Positions 29,691 through 46,343 of a DNA stretch of 64,000 bases are shown piece after piece. The stretch spans positions 24,588,838-24,652,837 of the forward strand of contig CM034532.1 in the NCBI GenBank assembly GCA_020002185.1. The letters are read 5' to 3'. Origin of the DNA: Paraescarpia echinospica. Taxonomy: Eukaryota > Annelida > Polychaeta > Sabellida > Siboglinidae. The notes beneath the pieces are model-generated. The model did no database searches and was not told the origin of the DNA. It saw only the letters and a program-made list of their open reading frames with translations. A program made the position numbers and the translations under genes. Position 1 is the first letter of the stretch. The number at the start of each line of letters is the position of its first letter.

Positions 29691-29744
29691 AGTAGTAGTG
29701 GCAGAGTAGTTGTTGTAGTACTAATAGTAGCAGAGTAGTAGTAA

Positions 29745-30198
<454 letters not shown>

Positions 30199-31198
30199 NN
30201 NNNNNNNNNNNNNNNNNNNNNNNNNNNNNNNNNNNNNNNNNNNNNNNNNNNNNNNNNNNNNNNNNNNNNNNNNNNNNNNNNNNNNNNNNNNNNNNNNNNN
30301 NNNNNNNNNNNNNNNNNNNNNNNNNNNNNNNNNNNNNNNNNNNNNNNNNNNNNNNNNNNNNNNNNNNNNNNNNNNNNNNNNNNNNNNNNNNNNNNNNNNN
30401 NNNNNNNNNNNNNNNNNNNNNNNNNNNNNNNNNNNNNNNNNNNNNNNNNNNNNNNNNNNNNNNNNNNNNNNNNNNNNNNNNNNNNNNNNNNNNNNNNNNN
30501 NNNNNNNNNNNNNNNNNNNNNNNNNNNNNNNNNNNNNNNNNNNNNNNNNNNNNNNNNNNNNNNNNNNNNNNNNNNNNNNNNNNNNNNNNNNNNNNNNNNN
30601 NNNNNNNNNNNNNNNNNNNNNNNNNNNNNNNNNNNNNNNNNNNNNNNNNNNNNNNNNNNNNNNNNNNNNNNNNNNNNNNNNNNNNNNNNNNNNNNNNNNN
30701 NNNNNNNNNNNNNNNNNNNNNNNNNNNNNNNNNNNNNNNNNNNNNNNNNNNNNNNNNNNNNNNNNNNNNNNNNNNNNNNNNNNNNNNNNNNNNNNNNNNN
30801 NNNNNNNNNNNNNNNNNNNNNNNNNNNNNNNNNNNNNNNNNNNNNNNNNNNNNNNNNNNNNNNNNNNNNNNNNNNNNNNNNNNNNNNNNNNNNNNNNNNN
30901 NNNNNNNNNNNNNNNNNNNNNNNNNNNNNNNNNNNNNNNNNNNNNNNNNNNNNNNNNNNNNNNNNNNNNNNNNNNNNNNNNNNNNNNNNNNNNNNNNNNN
31001 NNNNNNNNNNNNNNNNNNNNNNNNNNNNNNNNNNNNNNNNNNNNNNNNNNNNNNNNNNNNNNNNNNNNNNNNNNNNNNNNNNNNNNNNNNNNNNNNNNNN
31101 NNNNNNNNNNNNNNNNNNNNNNNNNNNNNNNNNNNNNNNNNNNNNNNNNNNNNNNNNNNNNNNNNNNNNNNNNNNNNNNNNNNNNNNNNNNNNNNNNN
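30199..31198. other. Assembly gap, exactly 1000 N
   Basis: A block of 1000 N, a round number typical of a scaffolding placeholder, at the centre of symmetry of the inverted repeat. Confidence 0.98.
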
Positions 31199-33505
<2,307 letters not shown>

Positions 33506-33561
33506 TACTACTCTGCTACAACTAGTACTACAACTACTACTCTGCCACTACTACTACTACG

Positions 33562-33722
33562 ACTACAGCCCTCCTCCTCCTCCTCCTCAACGCTTCAATC
33601 TCTAGCCCTCCTCCTCAACGCGTCCATCTCTAGCCCTCCTCCTCCTCCTCCTCAACGCGTCCATCTCTAGCCCTCCTCCTCAACGCGTCCATCTCTACCC
33701 CTCCTCCTCCTCCTACTCACTT
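33562..33722 (-). repeat. GGA-rich minisatellite (right copy)
   Basis: CCTCCTCCTC/CAACGCGTCC units, mirrored from 29525-29690 with different unit order. Confidence 0.9.
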
Positions 33723-34801
33723 TTGAGGGGTTTGACGCGATATGAGTTCAATTCGTGCCGCGTGTTGGTCAAAGTATAGTGTTTCGTTTGTACAACTAGT
33801 TGTTCTGAGTTCAATTCGTGCAGCGTGTTGGTCATATCTGTGTCATCCGTACTCTCGTGTGATGTATCTTCTGTAGTCTCGTGGCAAATCTCGTCGGTAC
33901 TCTCGTGTGATGTGTCATCCGTAGTCTCGTCTCTTGTCTCGCCGGTACTCTTGTGTGATGTGTCATCCGTAGTCTCGTCTCTTGTTTCGTTTGTACAACT
34001 CGTGTCTATAGTTTGATTCGTGCGGCGTTTTGGTCAAAATGACTGTACGTACCATGACGTCACTCACTGACGATGACGTCACATGATAAAATTACATTCA
34101 AGTGCGCAAGTTCAAAACGATGGCTAACCAAAGCACTACCTGTTCAACCTGCTCACCTCTCGCACAACATTACTGCGCGTATCATGACTTCACTCACACT
34201 GGACTATACATACATAACTGACTATACACAGACATAACTGACTAACGTCTCTGTACTGAACTACACACATACATAACCGACTAACGTTTTTACTGAACTA
34301 CACACATACATAACCGACTAACGTTTTTACTGAACTACATACCGACATAACAGGCTAACATCTCTGTACTGAACTACACACAGACATAACTGGCTGTCAT
34401 CTCTGTACTGAACTACACACACACATAAGTGGTTAACATCTCTGTACTGAACTACACAGACATAAGTGGCTATCATCTCTGTACTGAACTACACACATAC
34501 ATAACCGATATTAGTAAGGTTCCCAACATATGCTTTGCATTACACTATGAAAAATACACAAGATGAGGTTTGCACAGTTTATTCGTGAACAACACAAACG
34601 TATTTACATATCACACTCCATAACTACAAGAACCAGAGACTAGACCTTGATACAGAGTCTTGCCAAGTTTAATCGTGTACAAGACAATACCACACCTCAC
34701 TACTTCAGTCTTGCCTGCCATACGGCGAGGAACCATTGTGAGTCCAACAAAGTCGGATCGGATACTTGGTTGCGGTATTGTTCCAGACAGTCAACCAGTC
34801 T

Positions 34802-35041
34802 TTAATCAACCTCATCCTCCATTACTGCCAGAACCATGTGTTTCATAGTGTTTCGCCACTGTTTCGAAACGGCTTCTTGCAACCAAGTATTGATATTACA
34901 CAACTGTTCGACTGTCACGTCGGATAGCTTCACACCTGCGTCTAACAAAACACTCAAACAGTCTTTAATCACTGCAGTTGAATTAATGGCCTCCACAGCC
35001 TCGTCAAAGTCCATGTAAATTAGAATGTCATCGGGTAACAT
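34802..35041 (-). CDS. LPDD-family small protein (right copy)
   Basis: 79 codons, identical to the left copy except Val to Leu before DAGVKLSDV. The upstream open frame with the CRGC...CHHDC cluster and the in-frame extension beyond the TAA are kept, so the arrangement is not a one-arm error. Confidence 0.5.
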   Translation of the reverse strand: MLPDDILIYMDFDEAVEAINSTAVIKDCLSVLLDAGVKLSDVTVEQLCNINTWLQEAVSKQWRNTMKHMVLAVMEDEVD

Positions 35042-35239
35042 ACAATCGTGATGACATTGACTAGGATGGTCTATCTTGCAACCACGACATTGTCGTCTTG
35101 AGAGTTCAAAGATGCTAGTTCTCTATCGATTCGTCAGGTTTGGAGCTATGTTAAAGTTGTAAATGTATAGGCTAGGAGAGGCCTACACCTAAACAAATGG
35201 TCGACAACCTATGGGACATAAGAAAAGACACCATTGTCC

Positions 35240-35680
35240 ACCAGGGATGCTGTTTGTAGTTCATGATCTATCCGTCAGGATGCTCTATTGCACGGAAGCG
35301 TGCAAGAGACACGAATTTGGGCAGTAATCGAACATTTAGTTCACAACTTATCCGCCAGGTGGCACCACTTGTAGTTCATAAACTATCCACCAGGGGAATT
35401 TATTCACGCACGAAATTCCGCTAGGTGGCGCTAATGGTAAAAAACACGAATTTGGGCAGTACTCCTATATTTAATTTACAACTTGTCCGTCAGGTTGAAC
35501 CACTTGTACAGTTAGTTCGCAAAAAATCAGCTAGGGTGCGATAATGGCAAACTATTTTAGTTTAAAGAAATTCCGCTAGGTGACGCTACTGGTCATCCTA
35601 TTTTAGTTCGAAAAAATCCGCTGTGAGGTGCTGTTTTAGTTCATGACCTATCCGACAGATGGCGTCACCGGCGCCATTTT
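35240..35680 (+). promoter_or_regulatory. Array of CTCF-like motifs (right copy)
   Basis: Mirror of 27545-28010, now reading CCGCCAGGTGGCAC (about 35350) and CCGCTAGGTGGCGC (about 35428) on the plus strand. Several other units are more decayed than in the left arm. Confidence 0.55.
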
Positions 35681-35983
35681 GATCTTGACCTACATCCGGG
35701 TAGTTGACCTTGACCTTTGACCTTGACCTACATCCGGGCACTTTTGCACTAGCACCCATCCGAATCCAACATGCGTGCTAGACCACCGCCTTTACTACTG
35801 TAGTTGTCCATCAAACCAACTGTGGTTAACACTCCGGTACTCAGAAGATCCACTCGCACTCTACTGCCAGTAAAACGACTTGGAATCACTGAATGTTTAA
35901 TGATATTTTGGAGGAATGTTATGTTTGTACTAGGACTAAACATACAGACTAGTTAGCGGCTACTGCTGTTATTAGTTTAACAT

Positions 35984-38459
35984 ATGTCCGCTACGGTTGG
36001 AATAAAGGATTACATCGTTGAGACCGAGACACATCGGACGCGTAATAATTCTGTCTCTATAAGTTATACAATAACTTATCTGTGTATGTCTGAACATCAA
36101 CCACCACTTCTAAGACCGGGTGGTGATGTGACATTAAAGAGCTACACCGGACAATCCATCATGGTCATGGGCAAGATCGAGCCTGAGATTACATACAATG
36201 GGCAAACAACAGTGTTGCCTAATCTGGTGGTGCAAGGTGACCGGCCAAATCTGTTGGGATGGAACATTCTAGAAGTTATCAGAATGGACTGGGCGAATAT
36301 GTTCTCAGTGTGTAATTCTTTGACATGATGCAAGTTGATGGATGAATTTCCTGACGTGTACCTTGATGAGTTGGGAAAGTTGAGATGTGAAACTGTGAAA
36401 CTCTATGTGAACAAAAATTCAGTTCCACGATTTCACAAAGCCCGGCCTGTACCATATGTTATGAAGGAGAAGAGCGAGGATGAACGGCAACGACTGCAGG
36501 AAGATGGCATTATCGAGCCAGTAATATTCTCCAAGTGAGCAGCACCAATGGTTCCGGTCAGAAAGGGAACTGGAGTGAGAATATGTGGTGACTTTAAGGT
36601 GATTGACCAAGCAATCATAGAGAATAAATATCCTCTGCCGAAAGTGCATCGCTCGCGGGTGGGTCGACATTTTCGACACTTGATCTCAGCCGTGCCTACA
36701 TGCAACTCTTGTTGGATGAAGAGTGACGGGAATACGTGACAATCAACACACACAAGGGCTATTCAGATAGACACGATTACCATTTGGTGTGTCGGTGGCG
36801 CCGTATGTTTGTCAACGGACACTTGAGAGTTCGCTGGCAGGCATTCCGAATGTGTGCATATTCCTGGACATACATTTTGATGACTGGCAAGACGCAACAA
36901 GAACACATGGCAAACCTGAGAACCTTACTACAACGTCTCGAGAATGCTGGGTTGAGAATAAACCAACAGAAGTGCGAATTCTTTCGGTCTTCGGTGACGT
37001 ATCTGGGACATCGAATTGATCGAAACGGTCTACACCCGACGGCGGATAAGGTAGAAGCCGTCCGCGCCATGGCCCACAAATGTGAAGGAGTTGCATGTCT
37101 CGGAATGGGGAACTACTATGGTCGATTCATGCAGAACCTTTCTACAAAACTGGATCCGTTGTATCGGTTGCTAAAGAAGTGGGTGTGGGGGAAGCCACAA
37201 GAAGACTCATTCATCAGAGTGAAGGAGGCATTACAGTCGGACGCACTCCTCGTTCATTTCGACCCGAGTCTGCCGATCCTACTTGCATGTGATGTCTCAC
37301 CATATGGCTGCGGCCCAGTACTGTCTGATGTGATGCCCGGTGGTTCAGAGCGACCAACTGCATACGCATCACGAAGCTCATCAGCAGCGGAAAAGAGCTA
37401 TTCGTAGCTAGAAAAAGAAGGACTCAGCCTGAAATTTGGAGCGAAAAAGTTTCACCAGTATCACACTGGTCACGGATCACCGCCCATTACTGGGGCTGTT
37501 TGATGAAAAACGACCGGTGCCACACAATGCATCTTGGCGCATTCAAAGGTGGGCACTTTTACTGGCAGGGTACAATTACACAATTCTGTATCGAAGTGGC
37601 GTCATACACAAGAACTGCGAAGCATTGTCACGACTGCCTTTGTCAACAAAGCCAATGTTGTAACACCTTCGCCTGCTGAATATGTTGACCTGATCGAGCA
37701 ACTGAATGGGTCGCCAGTGACAGCAGGAGTGGACGCTACACGACAACACAACTCTCCAGATTACAGAGATACGTATTCACCGGTTGGTCCACCAACGACC
37801 CGGTTAATGAGGAATACAGTCGATTCCGTGATGAACTGAAAATGCATGACGGGTGCATTATGAGAGGAGCCAGGATTGTCGTTCAGAAACAAGGACAGAC
37901 GATCATGCTGGAACTGCTCCACAGTAGTCACAGCGGAGTGGTTAAGATGAAGGCACTAGCGCGATCGTACATCTGGTGGCCAGGCATAGATACACAAATA
38001 GAACAAGTGACGAAACATTGTTTCCAATGCGAACAAAACGCGAGGGAACCGACTCGCGTACCAATGCCGCCACGGCTAGTTCCACAGAGACCATGGTCTC
38101 GTTTGCGTCTTTTCAATATTATAACATGTTCTGCAATTCTGTATCTTTTTGAAATGGTTAACTTGTCTGACCAATATATGTGCGTATGGGTACTCAGGTG
38201 TATGACTCTGTATACATACAGTTCTTGTTCTGTCATATTTACACTGTCGATATATTTTGAAGAGAACGAAGACTCTCTGTTTAAAAGGTCGGTCCGGATA
38301 TGTCCGGTCACGACACGTCTTGTTCATAATATTTTTGTTTGTTCTACATATTTCTTATCTGTTTATTATTATTGTAGTACAGACATCTATTTCTTGTATG
38401 ATGACAGATATGGTGACATGCTACACAGCATGGAGATTGCTAACTTCCTATTGCCATGA
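35984..38459 (+). mobile_element. Ty3/gypsy pol remnant (right copy)
   Basis: Mirror of the left remnant with the same order: linker 35984-36328, RT start 36335-36538, RT body 36736-37407, RNase H 37436-37663 and integrase zinc-binding domain 37842-38100. It shares most lesions with the left copy and has its own 3-codon deletion in the LLKK...WVWG region. The catalytic integrase core is absent here too. Confidence 0.85.
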
Positions 38460-38624
38460 TAAAATAAGTTGTTTTTTTGGACAGTGGACAGTAGGCAGTT
38501 ACTTCATATGTTTAAATCATAATTATTTATTTAAATGATGTCAGTTAAGAATCATTCCCTGGTGACGACTTTCAACCAATACGTCATTCCACATATATGA
38601 TCTTTAAAATTTTAAACTACTAGC

Positions 38625-39413
38625 AGAACCACGTAACGAACGTTAGTATTCTAAGTTCTAACATAGAATCTATACATGCAAAATATAACAACATTGAAGC
38701 TTTCTTAGAGGAATTTAATGACATAACAATTTAATTTAGTTTAATATGTTTTCGGGAAAGCTGGCTTTCCGATTACGATGATTTATCACACCTACAATTT
38801 GAGGGATACCATTACATCACACAAGGCGTATCACTACAGGCGGGCTAGTCATTTACTTAAACAACAACGTCAACTTCAATGTAATCCTGTCTCTAAATCA
38901 ATTTCAACATGTGGAAGGACAATTTATTAAAATAACTGGAAGTGGGCTCTTAAAACTTATTAAAATTGGAAATATATATCGACCTTGGAGAGACCTCAAT
39001 AAAAAAAAATCCGACATCATTATTGCTGGTGATTTCAATATGAATCTTCTTAAAATAAACGAAAAATAGGTTTTATTTTTTTATTTATTAATATCTTATA
39101 GCTATTATCCCCATATTACACTCCCTACAAGATTTTCAAATAATAATGGAACTCTAATAGATAACGTGTTTTGTAGATTAACCGATCTAACAATAATACT
39201 GACATCAGGTATTCTAACGAAACAATTATCGCAAATATATTAAAATTAATATACAGAATCAAGAATCAATTTTCAATTTCATGAATGAAATCACTTCCAA
39301 CAGAAATTTATAATAAATCTAACCAATCGCCATCTGCAACATTAAAAAATCGGTCTAACCTGATTTCCTATCACAGCCTACATAAAAAAGCAAAGCATAC
39401 CAAAGTAGTAAAG
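38625..39413 (+). mobile_element. Non-LTR retrotransposon, endonuclease half (right copy)
   Basis: Mirror of 23827-24615; ends at the TA next to the element end at 39416. Confidence 0.75.
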
Positions 39414-39752
39414 TAGGTTGAATGGCTGAGATGCATGAGCAAAAGCAAGAGCAAGGTCAAAAATCAAAGGACAAGGTCAAGAACAAAGGTCAAGTTCAAA
39501 TGGCGCCCCTGGCGAAAAGGTGGTGAACTATGTAAGTAGGTCAACAATCGCCCCCAGGCGGAAAAGGGGTGAAACAGTGCTACTTAAGTTCGTGCCTCTT
39601 ATTTTTTTAACTAAAAAAATAGATCAAATGCATGCGCAATGGTGTATTTTCCATGCCATATAGGAGGTGGATAATTTTTATGATATATGATCTCACCATG
39701 GCTAACATCATGTCGAACGTACTCTACTACCGTTCTCTTGCAGTACAGTACA

Positions 39753-40329
39753 ATGGCTGACATCATGCTGAAAACACGCAACTACTATATTCCTGCCGCC
39801 TTCGGCGATTGTGACGAAGATGGTCCGTCTGTCATCCGACCATTCATACCGTCAAGCCTCTACGTACCAGAACCGTAACCCCAGTTTGAAGCGAAGGTCG
39901 CTGTGAAACCGAAACGCGTTTATTTTTCTGGGGCCGACTCTCACTTGTCAAACTTCTACACGTGTCGGGTTGAAGCATTCTGTCGGATGTTTAATTCGGT
40001 TGAGCACGCCAATCAATAGAAGAAACGCCGGATACGCAGATCGCATCAAAGCAGCAAAAAAAGCGCATTTCGCAAAAACGGAAAAGCAAACAGATTGGGG
40101 AGACGAGATTTGGTTAGAACGATTTGTGTGTTCACCGCATGCGGCATTTGCTGCTCACAAAGTTCAATGCATCAAAGGATTTGACAGCCGTAGTGTTGGC
40201 AACCGGAAACGCTGAACTGGTGGAGTTTTTGCCATAGAAAGATGGTTTTTGAGGACTTGGACGTGGCTACAAAAACGGTCGAAATACACTTGGGAAACTT
40301 GTGTGCGAAGCGCGCGAAACTACTTGTAG
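39753..40329 (+). pseudogene. NADAR-domain protein B (right arm)
   Basis: MADIMLKTRNYYIPAAFGD start, stop after SLYVPEP, then NADAR text (FSGADSHLSNFYTC, FNSVEHANQ), a further frameshift and stop, and a degraded C-terminus. AATAAA follows in GCGCAATAAATGCC near 40358. Confidence 0.65.
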
Positions 40330-40497
40330 ACACCGCGACTCCTGAAACAATTGCGCAATAAATGCCTTGTTTACCAAGTTTGTTATTTTAAAGTACAAGC
40401 GAGGGATGTGTGCATCATTATTCTAGTGAATATTACTGAAAATAGTCGTGATTTCATTGGTTTATTCACGTGACGTCACGAAACATTGTGTATTTTT

Positions 40498-40547
40498 GAT
40501 TGGCTGTCTAGTGCCATGATCACGTGATTGTCACAAATGGTATATAA
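40498..40547 (+). promoter_or_regulatory. Promoter: GATTGG - CACGTG - TATATAA (right arm)
   Basis: GATTGG 40498, CACGTG 40521-40526, TATATAA 40541-40547. Identical layout to the left-arm copies. Confidence 0.6.
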
Positions 40548-40654
40548 GACCGTAGCTCACTCACTCACTCACTCACTCACTCATTCACTCAGCGCACCTC
40601 CATGGTCTATCGAGACTGACGGACGCCTATATGTTGTTAAGTGTAAGGCTATTA

Positions 40655-41535
40655 GTAAGGTGCCCAACGCATGTTTTGCAACGTTGTCGCCAAAATATAT
40701 GCGCGCGACGAAGCGAGACGTCTACGACGACCACGACCACGACCACGACCCCGACTAATGGGACTGGTGGTTTCCTTTGACATGTCGACGTCATTGTCGA
40801 CTGGGGGCGTCTGCATGTAAAGCCTACGATGAGTTACCCACTAAATCAATTGGTGTGTTCACATACTTCAGACCACGAACGAAGTCACCGGGTCACCGGG
40901 TTAAACGATTTCCGCTTTCTCAGCATATCATCCACGAGATCTACGATGTTACTTCTGGGTACCGCCACATTCCTGCACACCATTTCGCCGCGATCGTTCG
41001 GCCTTACGGCAGATTTCATTTTATCGAGGAGTCGCTCTACCTTCTGCTTCATAGCTTTCGGCACGTTGAAGATAATTTCATTTTCGATGATTTCATTTTC
41101 TTTGCTGCCAACTTTCTCGATGACCACACGCAGCAGTTCCTGCCTACGCTTGTCGGAAAGCTCGTCATATCGGATTAACAACTGATTAAACAACATGACC
41201 CTCTCCCTATCGTTTAAATCATCTCGTTGTAGGATGTCTCGCATTTCGTCGTCGAGACGTCACAAAACATTTGCAATAGGATTGGTCAAAGGCTGTTGCG
41301 GTTGGTAGTTTTCCTAAATACGGGCATCGACCAGGGCCATTTTCTTTGTATGGTCCATGGTCATCCGAGACGTGGTGCTTGTCGATCGTCCACAGCGATT
41401 GCGGGCAATGTGCCGTTTCCTGTTGTCCCTACGTGTGAAATACCTCTTGCACTGTGAGCACTGGAACGGTGCTAAGGAGGGTGAAGGTGTGGGCTTGTTG
41501 GCAACCGGTAACCGGTAGAGTAGTCGATTAGCCAA
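40655..41535 (-). pseudogene. Zinc-finger/WEPY protein B (right arm)
   Basis: The zinc-finger half is open here (CSQCKRYFTRRDNRKRHIAR and RC; TCA where the left arm has TGA), but the TAG after DARI and the later frameshift remain. The C-terminal motif reads WAPY-like (GGGCACC instead of GGGAACC). Confidence 0.6.
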
Positions 41536-41624
41536 TTATGTAGGTGTTTATGGTCCAAATGTAAATAATGAAATGAACCACGAGATGAATGTTACGCACT
41601 AAAATAGGAGAGGGTGAGGGAAGG

Positions 41625-41872
41625 AGAGATGGATTGAGAGAGGAAGGGAGGGACTGAGAGAGGGAGGGAGTGTGTGATTGAGTGACTGAGTGAGAGAGAG
41701 AGTGAGAGAGGGTGGGAGGGAGTGAAGGAGGAAGAGAGAGCGGGAGTGAATGATTGAGTGAGAGAAGGAATGTGGGAGTAAGGTGGGATGGAGTGAGTGG
41801 GTGAGTGAGTGAGTGAGTGAGTGAGTGAGTGAGTGAGTGAGTGAGTGAGTGAGTGAGTGAGTGAGTGAGAAA
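41625..41872 (-). repeat. CTCACTCACTCC-rich repeat (right copy)
   Basis: Mirror of 21390-21620 with an added pure (GTGA)n run at about 41795-41870. Confidence 0.9.
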
Positions 41873-41875
41873 TTA

Positions 41876-44855
41876 TTATAGGACATTAATACGCTTAGTT
41901 ACAAATATAGGCGTTACAGGCGTGAATGTTTAACTGTAAACCTATATGGTATAATAGATTCAAAGGGAACTAGGAATGAAATTAGATGAAATATGGACAA
42001 TAGTTAAACAGTCACCCCAATCTGACACGTAAAATCACTAGGTGGCGCTTCTTGGTAGGTCAATAGGTCAAACTCTGACATGAATGAGAGGTAAGACTAC
42101 AACACTGATGCATAAGGGATACAAGTCAATATGTACAGAATTGGTCAACCGCACAATGATACGTAAAATCACTAGGTGGCATTCTTTGGTAGGTCAATAG
42201 TTCAAACTATGACATCAGTGATGGGTAAGACTATAACATTGATGCACACGAGCTAATTTACGAAGCTCATGCGTTAAAATAAGAAAATTATACAAGTCTA
42301 ATGTGGTGAAACAATAAAATGTTAGCAAGTTACCTTAGTAATATAATAATCCACTAAAGCACAACCACTCTACGTTATAAGTCACCGCGTTGACTTACTA
42401 AAGAACGAAAATCTTACAAGTCTACCTTGTTGAAGCAATAAAATGTTAGGAAGTTACCTCGATAATGTGCTGAATTACCAAAGCACTACCTCTCTAACGC
42501 CATGAAACGTTAAAAGTCATCGCATTGACTTACTAAAATGCGAAAGGTACTTTGGTGATGTACTAAATTACAAAAAACACTACCACGCTACTTCGTTGAA
42601 ACATTAGAAGTTACCGTGTTGACTAACTAAAATACGAAATTTATCTTGGTAATGAACAAAAACACTACCACACTAACGCTATGAAATATGCACTTGGAAG
42701 GAATATTAAGCTACAAAGGTAAATGTCAACATACCTCCAAGGGGTACTAGGACTGACACATGGGTCGCTTCATATGGATGTGCATGATGTGCATAAAAGT
42801 AGGTGAAGCTAGTTACAACTTCGACCGCTAGAGGGGTTTTGGTCATTTTCGAAATGTAAAGGATAAGTTACGAGGGAAATATCACTGACACTTGGCTATG
42901 GTCGTTCGCACTAGAGGACATTAATATTTGAGCTTAGTTACAAATATAGGCGTTACGGGACTATAGTCAATGTCTAACTGTAAACATATATCAAATAATA
43001 AATTCAAAAGGAACTAGGAATGAAAGTTGGCGGCAATGATTTCAGTTTTGGAGGTATGTGAACAAAGACTGAAAGTCTGTTAACGTTGTATATAAAACTT
43101 GTTTATTTCACTAAATGCTCTTAACGGCATATACAATATAATATGTGTACTAACTCTGATGTCAGTGTAAGTTTACGAAACTGTGTGCATACATGTTAAG
43201 TTTTAGAAACGCCAATCCACGAGATGTATACGTAAATCAGAGGGTCTCGAAAAATCGGGCATTTATACGAAAATTCAGAGGGTCTCAGAAAATCAGGCAT
43301 TTATACGTATATCGGAGAATCTTGGAAAACAGGCATTTATACATAAATCGGATTAAAATATAACAAAAAAGGATAGTTTCCATAGACATTAATAATCAGG
43401 TTATAATAAAACGTAGTTTCAGAAGTGCCAATGCATGATAGTTATGCGTAAATTGGAGGGTCTTGTAATATCAGGAAATTTGGTGTTATGGATTATGGAT
43501 ATTAAGGAATTGTGTATAAATCTGAGTATTTCATGTTGTGAAAATGGTCACAGATCAGCTTTATTTCCAAATGCATTGCACATGTGCTCTTAAATCAATG
43601 ACGCATAACAACATGTTAATATGTATTTAATGTGTTACATTAAATAAATTATATGTGGACATAAAATAATTAAATAAATTATATGTAAACTAAAATGTAC
43701 GTGGCTTTATAGGTACGGTAGAAAGAAGAAAAAGTTTATTAATTTGATGTTCTTGGCATGTGTTCATACATTAATATATATTGTTATGGTGCAAAGAACC
43801 TTGCATATAGACAGTAAATACATCTTCTTTTATTACAAATATTTTATTACATTATTACAAACATATACTATATTCACAAGTATAAGAACCAGAACTTAGC
43901 ATTGTATTTGCTTAAAAGTTTGTTACCATGGCCTGGGTGACGGAGGCATGCGTGATTAATTTATTATTTGTGACCTTTGGCCTTGTTATAAAATACATCT
44001 TTTCATTTATAATGTGTTCCAGTTCTAACAGTTACATATATACATGGATTCAATAAAACGTGCACATATTATAAATGGATCGACTGACATTATTTGGGTA
44101 TAGATTGAAACGGACTACATTTCTTTCTACAAGATCGGCAAGCTGACGGGGGCACTAATATGGAACACGCGGCCGCAAGCGCGGTTCACTGTGCTCGTCT
44201 AAAGCTAATATGCAATATCAACCACAGGTAAGACCCAAGAAGATTATAGTTATTGTTGTCTAGTCAACGCAAGACATGATTTAAACAACCCTTTTTCTCG
44301 TTGTTGTCCGAGCAGCCTTGGTCCAACGTCCCTATTCATGAGATTCAGCTCGGTGTCTGACCGATTGCAATTAAGTTAACTCACTGACACTGGCACTGGT
44401 ATTGACCACTTTCTGTTGACCCAGAAAAACGTACTCGAGTCACCCGGAAATAAAACCCAATTAGGCCATGCCGAGTTCGGAAAATAAGATAGAAAAGAAA
44501 AAAATGTTTTGGTTTCAGTGAAAATCCAGGAGATTGGTTCTCCTTTCCAGGAGATCATGGGATTTGATGGATTTCCAGGAGTCCCCCGGCGAATGCAGGA
44601 GACTTAACATGTATGTATTACAAGTGAATCAGAAATGATGAACGAGTGCATGATATTTATGCTAAGAAAAAATGACACAAGCTAAAGTTTGCACATTTTA
44701 TTCGTGTATAAGATATGTAACTTAATCTTTTATTATTACTACTACGGTCGGTACAACTCCTTCTACACTTGACCACAACGCCTTCTACAGTTTGCCTACA
44801 AGGACCGTTAAGACATGTTGCATCACAGAGTTCTGCCACTCCGTCGACTGTCAAT
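41876..44855. other. Gene-free centre of the element (right copy)
   Basis: Mirror of 18411-21383. No coding frame seen. Confidence 0.6.
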
Positions 44856-45098
44856 CTACACGCAACCATTCGTGGCAACATTCCAATAATCAGAGTCTGG
44901 ATGGGGTATCTTTAACCACGCAAGCACTATGGCACTCAACCAATTTCTAAGAACCAACGTTGCATCGAATTGCTTTATGACATCGCTAAAGTACATATCA
45001 ATTAAAATATCATCGGGTAAAAGACAAAGGTGATGGAGTTGACTGAAGTCATCTATCTCAGATGCCTCGCAATCGGTTTTTACGCATTGTCTAATGAT
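44856..45098 (-). pseudogene. LPDD-family paralogue, no start codon (right copy)
   Basis: Mirror of 18168-18410, with the same LLPDDILI core and NGCV end, and no ATG before the core. Confidence 0.5.
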
Positions 45099-45221
45099 TT
45101 ATGCCATGTAACGTGCAAACTCATTTGTCAGCGTGGACGCCACATAGGAAGTTGTGACATCCGTAGCGGAGAGAGGCTGAAACAGGGTAAGATTCTAATG
45201 TACCACTTCTAGATGTGAGTA

Positions 45222-45432
45222 GTAATAGATGTCCCTTACCGCGCATGGTTGGCGCGGCGCGGAGCAAATCCCATGTTAAGAGATAGGCGTTTCCTCCCTA
45301 AAAAGTTGCGTTAACCTCGCGAAAAATGTTACAACCAAAAGTGGTTGTATAAATTTTCAATTTTTTTTATGTTTTTGTCCCAGAGGGACAAAAACACAAA
45401 ATTTTCGCGAGGTTAACCCCAACTTTTTTTCT
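45222..45432 (+). repeat. Hairpin repeat plus GC-rich module (right copy)
   Basis: Same outer inverted halves (TTAACCTCGCGAAAA), but the interior is rearranged relative to the left copy: the ACAACCA...TGGTTGT hairpin and the TTTTTGTCCC block are in the opposite order, as if the loop had inverted. Confidence 0.65.
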
Positions 45433-45459
45433 CTCGCTAACCTAATTATATATTTTTAA

Positions 45460-46015
45460 CCGCTAGATGGCGCCACCATGTGACGTAGTACTCCGATTAT
45501 CCACTAGGGGGCGCTACGACGGAAGTGACGTCGTACCGGAAGTTACTTGACTGTCATGGCAGCCTCTACTAGGGACGCTACGTCGGAAGTGACGTCGCAC
45601 CGGAAGTTACTTGACTGTCATGGCGGACTCTACGCTTCCGATATTTCCGGAAGTGTGTCAACGAATAGAGACCTATCATGGTCGGTAGATGGCAATACTC
45701 TGACTAATTACATTGGTGACCGTTGAGTGGCGTCGGAAACCATGATGGTCACCTCTTTGAATGAAGTCCTGTCAGGTGGTTGACCTTACATGTTATTGAC
45801 ATAGTCGTTTTCGATTGTGGCAGTTTTCAAATTCGCTTGTTATGGCAGCCTCTACTAGGGACACTACGTCGGAAGTGACGTCGCACCGGAAGTTACTTGA
45901 ATGTCATGGCGACCTCTATGCTTTCGGTATTCCTCGAAGTGTGTCAACGAATAGAGATCTATCATGGCCGGTAGATGGCAATACTCTGACTAATTACATT
46001 GGTGTCCATTGAGTG
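45460..46015 (+). repeat. ETS-CRE direct duplication and CTCF-like sites (right copy)
   Basis: Plus-strand CGGAAGTGACGTC occurs at three places (near 45519, 45583, 45870) with CCGGAAGTTACTT beside each. CCGCTAGATGGCGCC is near 45461 and CCACTAGGGGGCGC near 45500. Confidence 0.6.
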
Positions 46016-46343
46016 CCGTCGGATATCGCCTCTCTCATGAACATGCACAGTTTTTGTGTTAAGGGAAGTCACGTGATGTACGTTCGGTCTGATTGGCTAT
46101 GCAAATGAGATGACGCCGAAACCTAATAAGTGTTTGATGTTTCGATTGTGCAACTTTGTTGTCAGTGAAATGAGGAAAAGATAGTTGTGTCTTGATGACT
46201 ATGAAAACTAAAAACAAACAAACACACTCATCCATACCATAAACACAATTTTATTTGAATATTCCTCATATGAGCTCTTTTGAACACTGTTCCTGTGAAT
46301 TGTATGTCCCACGCGAATCTGTTTTTGTCGCAAATCGGTAATG

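Larger units (their letters stand above)
33720..35745 (-). mobile_element. Partial second copy of the large element (right arm)
   Basis: Mirror of 27535-29640: ETTDDTSH minisatellite (33830-34010), CRE sites, 37-40 bp array (34200-34505), shared 3' block (34506-34585), LPDD gene and CTCF-like array. A DR1-type TGACCTTTGACCT lies near 35707. Confidence 0.6.
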